This document shows positions 35,568-47,958 of a stretch of 64,000 bases of DNA, one piece after another. The notes under the pieces are model-generated. The model worked only from the letters and a program-made list of their open reading frames with translations, did no database searches and was not told the origin of the DNA. The position numbers and the translations under genes were made by a program. How positions within the stretch are numbered: position 1 is the first letter of the stretch; each line of letters opens with the position of its first letter. The stretch is from Hirundichthys speculiger (taxonomy: Eukaryota; Chordata; Actinopteri; Beloniformes; Exocoetidae): positions 2,707,001-2,771,000 of the forward strand of contig JAGFBZ010000849.1 of the NCBI GenBank assembly GCA_018398805.1, in the 5' to 3' direction.

Positions 35568-35768
35568 TTTTTTTTTTTTTTTAGATTTTTTTGGCACTAG
35601 TGGCCTTTATTGATAGTGGAGAGAGACAGGAAGGAGGGCAGAGAGAACGGGGAAGACACGCGGCAAAGGGCCGATGAGCCGGGAGTCGAACTCGCGACCA
35701 GCCACACGAGGACTGTAGCCTCTGTATATGGGCCGCCTGCCCTAACCACTGCGCTACCGGGGCGGCCC
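35568..35768 (-). mobile_element. tRNA-derived SINE, copy 4, best preserved
   Basis: The fullest copy of the family. On the minus strand it starts GGGCCGCCCCGGTAGCGCAG (A box TAGCGCAGTGGTTAGG), then the B box GAGTTCGACTCCCGGC, body TTCCCCGTTCTCTCTGCCC and tail CAATAAAGGCCACTAGTGCC followed by an A-rich tail. Flanking repeats AAGGTTTACCCTTTT (35553-35567) and AAGATTTACCCTTTT (35769-35783) are 15 bp with one mismatch. The head is tRNA-like, which gives it an internal Pol III promoter. It should be the reference copy for the family. Confidence 0.95.
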
Positions 35769-35783
35769 AAGATTTACCCTTTT

Positions 35784-37030
35784 ACAGTTATTTTTTACAT
35801 TTTTTATTCACAACAAAGACTTGTATGAAAATGAAAGAAATTATTTGTAAAACATCAAAGCCTAATCTAAATAATTGTTATGGAAATCATCATCTGGTTC
35901 ATATTGTAGGTACAGTTAACAAGTACTGCATCAGCATCATAAGAATGGAATTAATTTTGTTCTGTGTTCTCATTTAAAAAGCAACAGTGTAATATGTTTG
36001 AGTTATATAGTTTTACTATAATAACTAGTGAAATTGCAATGACTGACAGGTTATTAACTGTTTTAAAAAGATGGATAGGCAACCTGAGGAATCCTTACAC
36101 AGCCTTCCATGTGAAATCACAAGGGTATTCACACATTTCAATTATTGATACATGAATGACATGTTTTGTCTAAACTGACATATCCTCAGTGAGGAGTAGT
36201 TGTACACAGGATATTTGTGATGCCAGAAAGCATTAAAACACTCAACATACAGTAAACCATGACAACTTACTATTAGTTTTCTCTCACTATACCATATTTA
36301 CTGCTGTGCGCCATTTCATTGTAGTGTCAAACCAACAAATAAATCAGTATTTTCCACAGTTTTCTAGACTTTCATCTACTAAATCACAAAACTATATTTA
36401 AGAATAAGCTTCCAAGATACTTAACGTGGCAAAACATGATATCAAGCACAAAGACATGCCTTGAAGCTTATGGATTTTTAAGGTGCTGACTTTGTGTTAC
36501 AGAGATGCTCACAACTCATTTTTGCCAAGTCAAATTAAAGTCTCAAGTGTCTTAAAGTTGTAAGGAGTATTCTATTCAAGGAGTTATGAGATTTTATAAT
36601 CTATTTAATGTCCCTGTCATGACTTAATGACTCCATAATGTTACATGGTCATCAACAAATCAGTAGCCTGCCTGTAGCCTGCATTAATAATATCTGGGAT
36701 TCTCTCAGACAGTGTCAGCAACCAGCAGATACAGTAGTAGCAGCAGAATGGGAATAATCCTGTAACTCATCTGTTTTTGTTGTCACTGTAAAGATGTGCA
36801 CTGTGTGAATTTTGAGCAATGCTTAAGATTCATTCTTCTGGAAATCCTACTTTGGGAATGTTTCATGAAGGACCTCAATTGTTCCTCCTTTCTCCCAGTG
36901 TTCTGCATTTGGGTTCAGTTCCACAGCATTCGATTTGGGGCCATCATGGTTCTATGTGGAGAAAGTCACCCTCCAATCACAAAAACAATGGCTCGATCCT
37001 CAGCCAAGCTACGCATTGAAGTGTCCAATA
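35784..37030. other. No gene recognised
   Basis: AT-rich, without recognisable coding or mobile sequence. Confidence 0.5.
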
Positions 37031-37105
<75 letters not shown>

Positions 37106-37121
37106 ATAAAGTATACATAAA

Positions 37122-37161
<40 letters not shown>
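37031..37161. repeat. Compound microsatellite (TATC)n then (TA)n
   Basis: About 19 TATC units at 37031-37106, a short spacer with GTGTGTG, then about 17 TA units at 37127-37161. The apparent ORFs across it, repeating YLSI, are microsatellite translation and not genes. It is likely polymorphic. Confidence 0.97.
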
Positions 37162-37168
<7 letters not shown>

Positions 37169-40100
37169 TATATATTTTTTAATTTCAACCCGTATCTGCT
37201 TGCAGATTTGACAAACTGCTGCAAACAAGACAAAGACAGTGCTACTTAAACAACTGTTTTTGCAGGGGTTCCTGGTACAGTATGTGCGCCACCAGAAGCA
37301 CAGTTTCCATCATGACACAAAGCCACAGATACATACAGACATGCTAATAACAGGTTTTCTTTTGCAGTTGGTAAACATGCAACTGTACTTTCAAAAGATT
37401 ACCAAATTGGAACATATCTTAATGCTCATGTTTATCCCCTTTTGTTTACGGATGCTCTGTTTAAACAAGGATAAGTGGATGGAAATTAGTGTGCACAGAC
37501 CATGCTGTAAACATCTTGGGTCTCCATCCGTAACAGCTTCACCAATAGAAAAGGCCCATTGTTCAGGCCAGGGAACATATGAATAATAAAGGAAACACTC
37601 CCAAGTGTTCCTGGAAAGAGTGGCAACAGGTATTACACTGTGGCTTACGGATCAGCAGCACAAGGAGTCATCAACATCTCACACTCTCCTTAGTGCACCC
37701 TTTTACAAACTGTTTACTAATTTCTAAACTGACAGGACTTATGCTTAAATTCTGTTAAAACAATTTGCCTCAAACAGAGCAAAATCCCAACATGTGCAGT
37801 CTCAGTACACTGCACACAGTATGGTGAAGAATTAACTATGTTTATAATTTAACACACAGCAACAGTGAGAAGGAAAACAAAAGTTTTCATGAGAGTGAAG
37901 AAAGGGGAAGAGAAAGAAAGAACGATGAAATCAGCAAATCAAAATCACAACAGGGATGCGGAAACCCTTAACCAAACACTTTAAACCAGTTCATGGTTTT
38001 CCATTTTGCTTGTGGGAAAGGTCCAGTTGATGTAAACTTTATCATTTGCACCAGTCCAAGATGGGTCCACCAGGTCCCCTTGATGCCAACTGTACCCCCC
38101 AAATATTTCACATTTCAAATCCTTCACACTGAGAATGCAAAATAAACATGCACCTTGAGCAATCTATGAAGACAAATGAGATAAGAAGCAGAGGAGCAAC
38201 ATGGCTGTTTGTTTGGAATAGAGATTTTACAGAATAAAATAGCTGTTATCTACACCTCTACAATATTATTGTAGATCAGTTAAATGACCACACATCAGAT
38301 GCACATGGATGGGAAGCACTGAGGCAGCTACCCAAGGAAACTTAAAAAAAAAAAAAAAACTATAAATAGAAAGATGCACATATGTCTCTTGTGATACCAA
38401 AACCATGAATTCAGGATTACATTTGTTAAACAAGGCTTTATGTATGCTTCTTTACAACTCAAACCCTACTGTGTACATTAATATCAGTTGTATGAGTGGT
38501 TTTCTCACTATTTATTTGTGTGATATGTATATTGCTGCACCACAACACCTTGAGCCTTCACTGGCTCAGAAGTGAAAGACATTGGTTTTTACCTTCTGGG
38601 CTGATACATGAATACAAAAACTGTGTACATAAAGCCAGAGCTCAGTAAACAAGCTCTCGAAAACAAGACATCTCAAATTTAATACGATGGTATGGAAAGT
38701 GATTTCCACATTGAAATATTGGGGGCAAATAGCGGGACTAAAAAGTTATCCAGTATATTTTCATTAGTAATTTATTTGTTGCCTGCTATAAACCAAAGAT
38801 GCAAATAGTTGTATGATATACAGAAGGTACAAAAAATAATAATAGGGACATAAATCAAAACAGGAAAAATTGGAAAATAAGATGGAATATTAATGTACTT
38901 ATCTCGAGCTTAAATCTGCAGAGGATTTACTGTAAAGGTAATAGCACGGTGGTATACATACATCACATAGTCAGATACACAGATCCAATAAATAAAGCAA
39001 GTGAAGTTGAACTTCAGACCATAATGCAAATCCATAGCAATCCCTTCTGGAGGAAGGAGGCCTTAGACAGGATGAGTTTTTTTACCCCCCACCCCCTCCT
39101 AGTGACTGATGCTAATCACGTTACCCCTTTCTGTCTTTAGTGATATACAATACAAATTGAACCAGACTTTGAAAGCTTGGCTGAAACATGGAATACATAT
39201 TTACTTGCTCTCAGCAAAGTTCCACACTGTAGTCAAAGTTGAGCTAATTTGTTACCTCACATCAAGTTGGATAAAAGTGAGTGTGCAGCACTGTATGTTT
39301 GAAATAAAGAATCTCTGATTGGATCAACATGAATATATTCCTTTAAGATGCTTCACATTTATTTTGTCAACGAGTTACAAGCATTGTTTATTTGTAAAAC
39401 TGGTTCAGTTGCTATTTTAAGCATAAAGAGGGGCACTACTGTTCCAATAAGAGTAAAAATATCAGGTGAAAGGGAAGTGACCAGTGTAACCACTAAATGA
39501 AATCTGTATACAAGAGAGACAGTTTTGCCTCTGCTCATTTCCAATTTCCATTACAGGCCCAGGTGTCGGTCAGGATCCAAATCAGTACTCACAGGGAGTG
39601 TTCACCAGGCTATGAGGCGGGAACTCTGTTACTTGTTGGCAACAAAGCAAACTCTTTGGTAAAAGATAAAGGTCTGACAGTGATGCTCCAAGGACCAACA
39701 GTATCAACATCATAATAAAAAAAGAAGCACTTGCTCTCTCAAGGTTAACAATTTCAAAGTTACAGGGATATGTTTCCCTTGTAACCCCACTAAGCATATT
39801 AAGTTATGAGTGTCCCTCAAGTTAGCTGTCAGCTCCATGAATACATTGAGTGTGATGACAGCATGAAGTGGCTTTGCTGGTTAGATTTTTAAATGCTCCC
39901 AACTTTTAAACAGTTAAAGATACAAAGAGAAGGCTCTTTTTGAATTACCAGATGATGAATCCTGATGTGTTTCATAAACACAATGTCTTTCAAATAGAGA
40001 TGTTCTTGAGATTACAGTGCGATTACACCAGACTCAGTGGCAATGACTTTTCGGAGCACATCTATGTGTACATCCTACAGGATTGAGTTATTGAGGTCAA

Positions 40101-41805
40101 AAACAATGCCAGCCACTCTGTTACTTCTGGTAGAAAGCACATGAGTAGGACTGGCTGCCACTACAGACAATGAAGCTCATATTGTGGCCCTGAGGTGCAA
40201 ACAACATCAGCACTGGACAAAAGTCAACAACATCAAGAGAACAACAGAACACTACACAAAATATTGCATGAAAAGACAACACTGATAATGAAAAGTACAA
40301 CATTTTGAAACACAATATAGAATAACACAGGAGGAAGGATTTTGCAAAACAACAGCAAACAAAAAATACAACAAAATGTAAGAAACATGGTCGGCTAGTT
40401 GCACTGTTGGTTAGCCTGTGATTAACTTAGTAGTACTGAATACCTAAAACTCACCCTTTCATGTTTAACTTACAGCTGAGCTCAACGCTGAACATAAATG
40501 CAGTGTCACATCAAATACATTTTCATCTGAATGACAAGTACACTGGCTAAAATCAGAAGCCACACTAAATTTAGCTTCCATAGCGGGCAGCCTGAGTACC
40601 GCAAAAATTGTATCCTGTAAGTGGCAGCACCAGTCCAAACCCGTTATCGAAACTGGTCATTACTGCTGCATCTGCAGCTTTTGGAAGACACAAAAATGTC
40701 CGGTTTCAAATCAAAACTTCCACTGATTCAGAATGCGCTGATTTAGCATAAGGGTAAGACCCTCACGACAAATGCCAGGCTAAGTTACAATCGATTTGGG
40801 AAGGAAAAGATTAACACTGATGGTGACATGAGTGGTGATTCTGTCTACTTTGCCTGGAATAACCAGGGGAGGCCATAGCGCAGAAAGGCCCAAGTCTGCA
40901 AAGTCCTGGAAGAGCGTTCTCCTTCCATGTCATATTTGAATAGTTGTGTAGTCTCTGTTTGTAGCCTCTGATTTGGCAGTTGCTGATCCTATCATATGGG
41001 AGGCTAACTTCAGGGCTGTGAAGTATGTTTCAAATGAGAGATTTAGCCTTATGAGTCAGTACAGACTAGCCTGGTCAGCCATCCTATTATTTTTCCTCTT
41101 GAAGAAGAAGAAGAAAGTCAGTTTCCTCTGGATTCAACTTTGATCTTCAACAGAACCAGAAGAAACTGCCACTGGAAGCCATTGGATAGACAGAGAAACA
41201 GAACAACAACCAGACTAGTATCAACTAAAGAGATCCAACACGGTGTGCAGTGGAGTCAGGATGCCTGTACATGACTGTTGTCATGTTGTTTCAAAGTGCT
41301 GGCACTGCAGCCATCTTGGTTGTTAGTGCATGGACTTGACTACCCGTGAAATTAATAGGGACTACCTGACCACTGTGGAATATGGAGATAGATGCATCGC
41401 CTGCGTCCATCTCCATAGACTTTAAATGGGATGACATCATCCATTGCAGAACTGAATTGTGGGTTCGATGCATCGTGTTGACTGTGCTGGCTCCATCAAA
41501 CGTTGGGGAAATTTCAACTTTTGCTACTGCAACACACGCATCAGCCAATCAAGCTGTGGCTACACAGCTAGAGCTGGCCAATGAAACTGCAGATAGGACT
41601 CATGAAACACAGGTCCAAGCAACTGTGCAACAGGATTTAAGAGGTCACATGAATTTTTTACATCAGATGGGCTTTAACATCAGGTTAAACTGTGAACCTC
41701 AATTAACATGGCTACAGTGCAACTGAAGCAAAGGAAAGGAAGCAAAAACCCAAACTGGGATTGGTGACTTTTTTTTTAAGTAATTGTTTTTTTTTTTCCC
41801 CCCAG
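37162..41805. other. Long non-genic stretch
   Basis: No gene, RNA or bounded mobile element recognised in 4.6 kb. A 114-codon plus ORF (41382-41726) and an 85-codon minus ORF (41291-41548) overlap each other and contain no known domain; the CpG-containing sequence around 41380-41600 might be an old repeat. An A-run lies at 38344-38360. Confidence 0.45.
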
Positions 41806-42475
41806 TTTTTGTGAAAGAGGAAAAACTGAATGAACTTTGGACTATAAAAATGGGCCAGCAGCAATCAATATGGATAGCACAGGTACGTTTTTGATAGAAG
41901 GTTTAGGCTCAATGCTATGTAGGGATTTAGTTTTCCTCTAAACAGTTTTTTGATTGAAAGTTCTTTTTTCTTTGATTGCATATTAAAGAAACAAAAATCC
42001 CTCCATACAGAGCAGTCAGTGAACAACCTGGAAATGAAGAGGATGAGAAGAAAAGGACAAGCTTGTTTTACGCAATCTGGAAGTAACCGTAAGTGTGGTT
42101 TTTCTTAAGTTATTAAAGGACATGCAATGGTACAGAAAACTACAACCATCTGACTGCAAATCAATAACACACACAGTCTCCTACAGATCTTAGATTAATT
42201 TCATTATCAACGTTTGACATAAAACAAAAGCATCTAAACTCTCAGTCCTGGTTTTGACATGTTTTTAACTGAAGAAAAGCAGAAACAGCTGACGTTAACT
42301 TAGTAACATGCCATAAAAATGTTCTGTGTTTATGCTGTATGTAGGTCAAGTAAATGAGGAGTGCCACCCTCTGCCTATGTTGTTCCAAATTCAACAGATG
42401 AGGTGTGATACCGGGAGTATTTTTGGATGTTCAAACAGAGTTACAGAGAGCTCCACCTCTGCTTATTTGGTATGA
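41806..42475 (+). CDS. Speculative three-exon small ORF
   Basis: Three segments have plausible splice signals and compatible phases on the plus strand: exon A 41806-41882 (acceptor TTTTTTTTCCCCCCAG, donor CAG/GTACGT), exon B 41989-42088 (acceptor ...ATTAAAG, donor ACC/GTAAGT) and exon C from 42345 (acceptor ...TGTATGTAG). Reading from the ATG at 41850 (MGQQQSIWIAQ) gives 11 codons, 33 in exon B, one split codon, then 42 codons ending at the stop 42473-42475: 87 residues in all. The product is basic in exon B and resembles nothing I know. Another exon B frame ends in SLFYAIWK and a stop, so the choice of frame is open. It could be a non-coding transcript or chance. Confidence 0.2.
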
Positions 42476-42699
42476 AGAAACAGCGGCATGTAGACTTTCA
42501 CTGAGAAAAGAGGAGGGCAGCTGTGGGACAGGAAACACGTGCAGATTTCCCTGGTGGGACGCACCATTAGTCTATCATAGATTTATGGAGGAAAAACAGA
42601 GTGGAAGCTGCAAACACAACAGAACCCCCTGCATTAGAACAGTAATAATCTCATTACTGTTACCCAACATTTATGAGCATTTAACCTTTTGAATTACAT

Positions 42700-45600
42700 T
42701 AATCTGACATGTGAATTCAGTCATAATTCCTCCCATGTTGCATTCTTAACATTATTTATTAAGACATTTTATTAAAAAAAAAAAAGTATTACTTTTAAAA
42801 AAACTAACAAAAACATCTAAATACTTGACAATAAAATGAAAACTGTCTAGTGTGACATTGTTATTGGAATCAACAGTAGAAAACTTCCTTACTATAAAAC
42901 TATAATACTAAAATCCTTCTGATGTTTCATGAACCTATATATTATATTATAATGAACCACTCTCCCAATGACACAGCACAGCCATTAAAGATTACAGATG
43001 TATTTTGAAAATGTCCCATCACCTGACTGTTTTTTGGTTTTCCAACAGGCTATGAACCTGTTTATTGATTTATTGCTACAAAAACAACAACAGAAAAAAC
43101 ATTTGAACCTGAGAAAAATAATCAGTAACAGAAACTGTAAATATAAAAGCACAGATAGAAAATTAATGGCAACATTTTTATTAGGGATGCCCAAATCCAT
43201 ATTCTATATTCATTTAATCAGGTTCGGGGTCGAAGGAGTCGATATGAGAGTAGCTGTCAGAGGTTCACCCCAATCAGGTTACCAGTTCATCAGCAGGGCC
43301 ACAAAAAGACTAATGAGACAAACATACACACTCGCTCTTACATGTCATTTTTGAATCAATTTTCAACCATGTATTTTCTGGACTGTTGGGGACTGCTGTT
43401 TTTTTTAAAAAGCCTAACAGACATAACCATAAAGAAAGAAACCAATCCTCTCATATGTTGTCACCCATTCTCCATTCCTCTTTTTCAAATCATGACTGCT
43501 AGTCTCCACCCTGCATTCATCACATTTCCTGTGTGTGCGTGTGTGTGCGCGTGTGTGTGTGTACCGAACAATTTCATGCAAGCCTGTCTGCATATTCCCG
43601 TTGGAATGCATGTGTGTCACACAAAGTTGCTTTTCAACAACATTGTTGTTGTGGCTATCTAATCTTTAGTCATTTGCTCCCTTTAGATTGTGCAGTGCTG
43701 ATTGGCTTTGCTAACATAGCCAGGGTCCCAGGGGGTCCTCCTGAGCAAACAAAGCACTGTTTAGCTGTATTGTGATTGTAACTCTCAATAGGCCACATTG
43801 GGAAAAGAATGAACTACTCTGAAACAATCATTTTGACCATGCCGCATTAGTGACTGAGTGAAAGATGCTTCCCCAAATTGTTCAAGGTAAGACACAACAA
43901 ATTCAGAATCCTCTAAAGCGGGAAAGCAGAGGGATGACATACATCAGTCCAGGTGCTTGTTTGCATTTTCATCTCACTTAAGGGAGACAAAGATAGAATG
44001 ACAAGATTACTAAGAAAGAATATTTCTAACCTGCCATCACAGACAAAGCTGAGTACCAGCAAGTGCACTTAAAGTGTCCATGATCATCTCTACCTCTTAT
44101 TTCTGATTATTTTTGATAAGACACTGAAAAGTGAACTGACATGGGATTCAATATGAAGCTGAAGTATTTTCTCAAGTCTCGGAGTAATTGTCTTGCCACA
44201 AGATATAGACAGAATAATCTAACTTGAGACATGAAGAGGCCTTTGAAAAACTACAAGTGAAGACAACAAACTCTCCTGATTGTTTGTGGTTAAAATGGTC
44301 TTTTTCAAGGTCAAGACATAAAACCACACAAATGAACTGTTTCAACAAACATGCAGGTTCTGACAAACCAGCCTAGTGCTTACATTTTGTAACTGTGAAT
44401 AATTGTTTTGAGCCAACATGTGTTAAAAAATGTTATTTTATTTTCATGAACGGTGGTGTTTTAACAGGAATAATAATAATAATGATAATAAAGACACATA
44501 TAATGTGATACCATGACTGCCGTACAAGTTGTTTCATCCATTTCAATGGACTGCTGGAAAGCAATCGAGCAGTGTCTAGCCAACACTGACATCTACAGTT
44601 TGGACATGAGAACATTTCCCACCATTTCAATGCTTTGTGCTTTTTCTACAAAATGCTTTGCAAATTGCTCTGCATATAGAAACTACTCAATGTGCAATTG
44701 TTCAGGGAAAACCTGTACATAAACCATATTGCAAAGCAAAGCTCTGCAACATTTACAGTCCTGCTGAATTTATTCCACTTCTCACTGTGGCCATCCAATT
44801 AGTCACGCGCCACTGCAATTTCGTAATCAGTGGGAACTTGAAGGCAAGAAATAACAACATAGATGGCTTCATGATGGACTGCAGACTAAATTATATCCAT
44901 CCGTTAGCAGCCTCTTCTTAAAGTACATTTTTCTGTACTGTAAATATGATTTGTTCATCCACTTTGCCCCATAGCCAAGTACTAAATATATTGTCCATTT
45001 TGTGGAGATTTGGGCTAGGGGAGAGAGATTGGTAAATTGTATTTGTAGTCAGCTCTTCCTGCAGGCAGAGTGGTACAGCTCAGGAGACACACAGTGCCCC
45101 ACAGCAACCCATCAGGATTAGACTGTGGACTAAAATACATTCCTACAAAAGTGCAATAGCAGGTCCTGAAGTGTGAGATCTTGTTTTTCAAGGTACAAAC
45201 AAGCTCCTGCTGTACCCATACATGCCTCTCCCCCACTCACAAGGTCCTCTTTTATCTCCCATCACTAGCAAAACACTGTGTCTACCTCTCTGCCATTCTC
45301 ACTCTTCATCCTATATAGCATTTTACAGCTCCGCTGGGAAGCAAGGGAGAGGTCCTCAGTGTGAAATGGATGTGCAATCACACCCCTTTCCTTGAAGGTT
45401 ATTACCCACAGTTCTTGGCTTTTCTTCACGGCCACCATGAAGCCGAAGGAGGAAAATGACAATGGTCAGGTTTGTTGAGTCAGAGCATTAAACCCCGTGC
45501 AGGAGAAATAGCTTTGACTCCACAGGCTTTCCAAATCACCACACTGAGTCAACTAAATGCCATGGCAATAAGCAAAGAGACAGGCAGCATTTTTCATCAC

Positions 45601-47399
45601 AGAAGGGGAGCTCATTTCAGAGCGAAGAGACTGGTGCATCTTGTTTTGTGCTTTTCTTGGAACGGCGGTTGTGAAATGCTGTCAAGGAAAAGCTTCACAG
45701 CGGTGGGTCAAAGCTTTCATTAAGGCATCAACTGAGGGACGTCATTAACAACTCAGCACATCTGGGCAGCTTTTTAGTTCAGGTAAGACACTTGTGAAAG
45801 AAATGGGCCAACTGAACAATCAATGCATTTCTAAAATACACACTTGTTTATGCAAGCAGAAACAACAACTAAAATGAGCAAAACATTCTTCCAGACCAAA
45901 TGGTTCTGGGGGTGAGAGATGACTGATGAGCTCCAAGAAGGACAACTTACCTTAGTGCAACAGCTGGTGGATCTGTGGAAGATAGTTAAAAAATTCCCTG
46001 AAATTCCTCAATTAGCATATTAGCTCAGTACATACTGGACATCACACTTGCTCCGTTTCTTTGTGTTTTTACGGTTTACTGCCAAACATTAGGAACATTT
46101 CTTGATATCACTGATATTTATTGTGACTGATTTGGCAGTCTATCCTGCACCCTGGCATTACCCTATCACATTAAAGCAATTATTGGAAATATATAATATC
46201 TAGACCAATTAATCCAGACACTTATGTTGTTTCAACCAGTAGCTGAACAAAGATGGTTCTGCTCGTTTCTGTGGAAGTGCTAGGAGGACCCAAATGCAAG
46301 AAACCAGTGTGGCATGTGCAGAAAGAGATGCCCTTTACTTCAAAAGTAATGCCATGTAGGATACCCATAAAACACAAAACGCAGAGAGGAAATGAAAAGG
46401 GAAAAAAAGACAGGAGAACAAAAACAGGGAGCAAAAAAAAAGGACTGACAAAAGGAAAAAAAGATACAGAAAGATACAGAGCCTAAAAAAAAGACCTAAA
46501 CAAAACTTGAAAAATAACCCCAAGACCATGGGATCACTCTCTCTGAAAAAACTTCTGATTAACATAAAAAAATATGTATCTTAACTTTCTTAATGTGTTA
46601 CAGACTACAATACAACTTTTTATAGTTTTAATTCCTTAGCAAGCATGTAATGCCTTCCTCTCCCAGATTTGTCTTTCTTCTCAAAAAACAGGACATCTGA
46701 GCAAAAATTAACATCTTTAAATGTCAAAAGAGATATGTTGTGATATGCATCTACTTATGCACATCTTTGTGTAACACACACGGCAGTGTGAATGAAATTA
46801 GTCAAGCTTCTCTGTCTTATCCACTGCTTCCAAAGTCTGTAAGTGCTGTATTGTTACTGATACACTTTCTGGGTGAAATCCTGCCTGTTGTTATGCTCCA
46901 CCAGTAGAACAGAAACAGCATACCTCTGTGCTGACTGGATTCCTTTTACCCTCCTAGGTCTTGCCATCTCATGAATCATTGAATTCTAGAATCAAAGAGA
47001 TGGAGGCATTGTCCTGAAATGATGAATGTCATCTCCCATCAAATGAAACAGCACAGATTGCAAGGTGGAAAACTGCAGCTCAACAACAACCTTACTAAGC
47101 AGGCACTTCCTCATTTTTAATCACAGAAACCTTAAACAAGACCGCTTTTGAAATCTGCTACCACTGTTGAAAAATTGATGTGAATGCTGAGGCTTTAAAC
47201 ACAGATTTACAGAAATAACAACAACCTGCAAAAATCTCTTGGAATGTCAGAAATAGGGTTTGAAAGTGTTTACTTGCAAGCTGCTTTCTGGTTAGTTTTT
47301 TCTTCTCGATTTTCCCACCTTGACCTTGTAATAGCATAGTTTTGTGCTAACTTTACAAATGAGCCTATGAAGCAATTCAATTATTCTTTCCTTTTACAG
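42700..47399. other. No gene recognised; GT-rich repeat and purine-rich tract
   Basis: Mostly anonymous sequence. A GTGTGC-type repeat lies at about 43531-43561. The plus strand is strongly purine-rich at about 46390-46510. A 22-nt segment at 45951-45972 on the minus strand is flanked by splice-like signals but is unconvincing. ATTAGGGATGCCCAAAT at 43182 may be a solitary hAT end. Confidence 0.45.
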
Positions 47400-47431
47400 G
47401 CTTACTGTCAGGAAAAAGATCCGCTGCACAG
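47400..47431 (+). CDS. Candidate 32-nt microexon
   Basis: The acceptor TTATTCTTTCCTTTTACAG precedes the exon and the donor CACAG/GTAGGT follows it; both match the vertebrate consensus well. In phase 0 it reads AYCQEKDPLH plus two bases. Joined to the segment at 47883 the two bases AG plus T give serine and the frame stays open to a stop. Exons this short are typical of neuronal transcripts. No upstream partner exon with phase 0 was identified with confidence, and the gene is not recognised. Such sites also arise by chance in a window this long. Confidence 0.3.
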
Positions 47432-47882
47432 GTAGGTAATGTTGACTGTTGCACATCAAAAGATATGGAGAAGCAAAATTAGATTTCAGTGACAGCAATT
47501 GGCAAAAAAAATAGATTGATGGAAATTGTATATCTGAATACAGCAGCACTATGTGTTATCCATTAAAGTTGATTTGCTCTCCCCAGACAATGTGATAGAA
47601 ATGTACATAATGTGGCCTGAATCTTTTGTACTATAAAATAATAATGACTGACATTCAAACAAAAGATTTAGCAATATAAACTTCACAAGGGTAATAGATT
47701 ATTAGATTCCAGCTATTGTCTACTAAATCCATCTCAACACGACACACTTTCTGACTACTTGGCACTGAGTTATTAAGCCCCAATGGCTCCCTTTGATCTA
47801 GACGCTTATTATGAGGCATCGTGTTTTCATTATCATGAAGATGACATTTTGATTGCACTATGATTTATTCTTCCTCTTTCAG

Positions 47883-47958
47883 TTCTCTTAAGGAAATTGG
47901 AAGACAGGATAGAAACCCATACTTGTACACACCCCCAGTTCAAAGGGGGAGTGAATAA
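47883..47958 (+). CDS. Candidate terminal coding exon
   Basis: After an acceptor with a good pyrimidine tract (TTATTCTTCCTCTTTCAG), the frame compatible with the microexon at 47400-47431 reads SLKEIGRQDRNPYLYTPPVQ and stops at TAA 47956-47958. The phase match (two bases from the microexon plus one here) was not forced. The peptide is hydrophilic with an NPYLY motif that might be a tyrosine phosphorylation or sorting site. The gene is not recognised, and no polyadenylation signal is clearly tied to it. Confidence 0.3.

Noticed and set aside
37031..37182. 128-codon ORF ending in repeats of YLSI
   Set aside because: Translation of a TATC/TA microsatellite.
41291..41726. 114-codon plus ORF overlapping an 85-codon minus ORF
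   Set aside because: No domain recognised. The sequence has weak internal symmetry and may be an old repeat.
42405..42692. 95-codon ORF with several tryptophans and cysteines
   Set aside because: I considered a PR-like or zinc-associated domain, but no motif fits, and it overlaps candidate exon C in a different frame.
43182..43260. TAGGGATGCCCAAAT, hAT-like end
   Set aside because: No matching second terminus or 8-bp duplication could be found.
45421..45471. GCCACCATG in strong Kozak context with a possible donor 11 codons later
   Set aside because: The donor GTTTGT is weak, several frames across the area look equally protein-like, and nothing ties it to the microexon at 47400.
45951..45972. 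22-nt minus-strand segment with a CAG acceptor and GTAAGT donor
   Set aside because: GTAAGT is expected by chance many times in 64 kb on two strands. The pyrimidine tract is weak and no partner exon was found.
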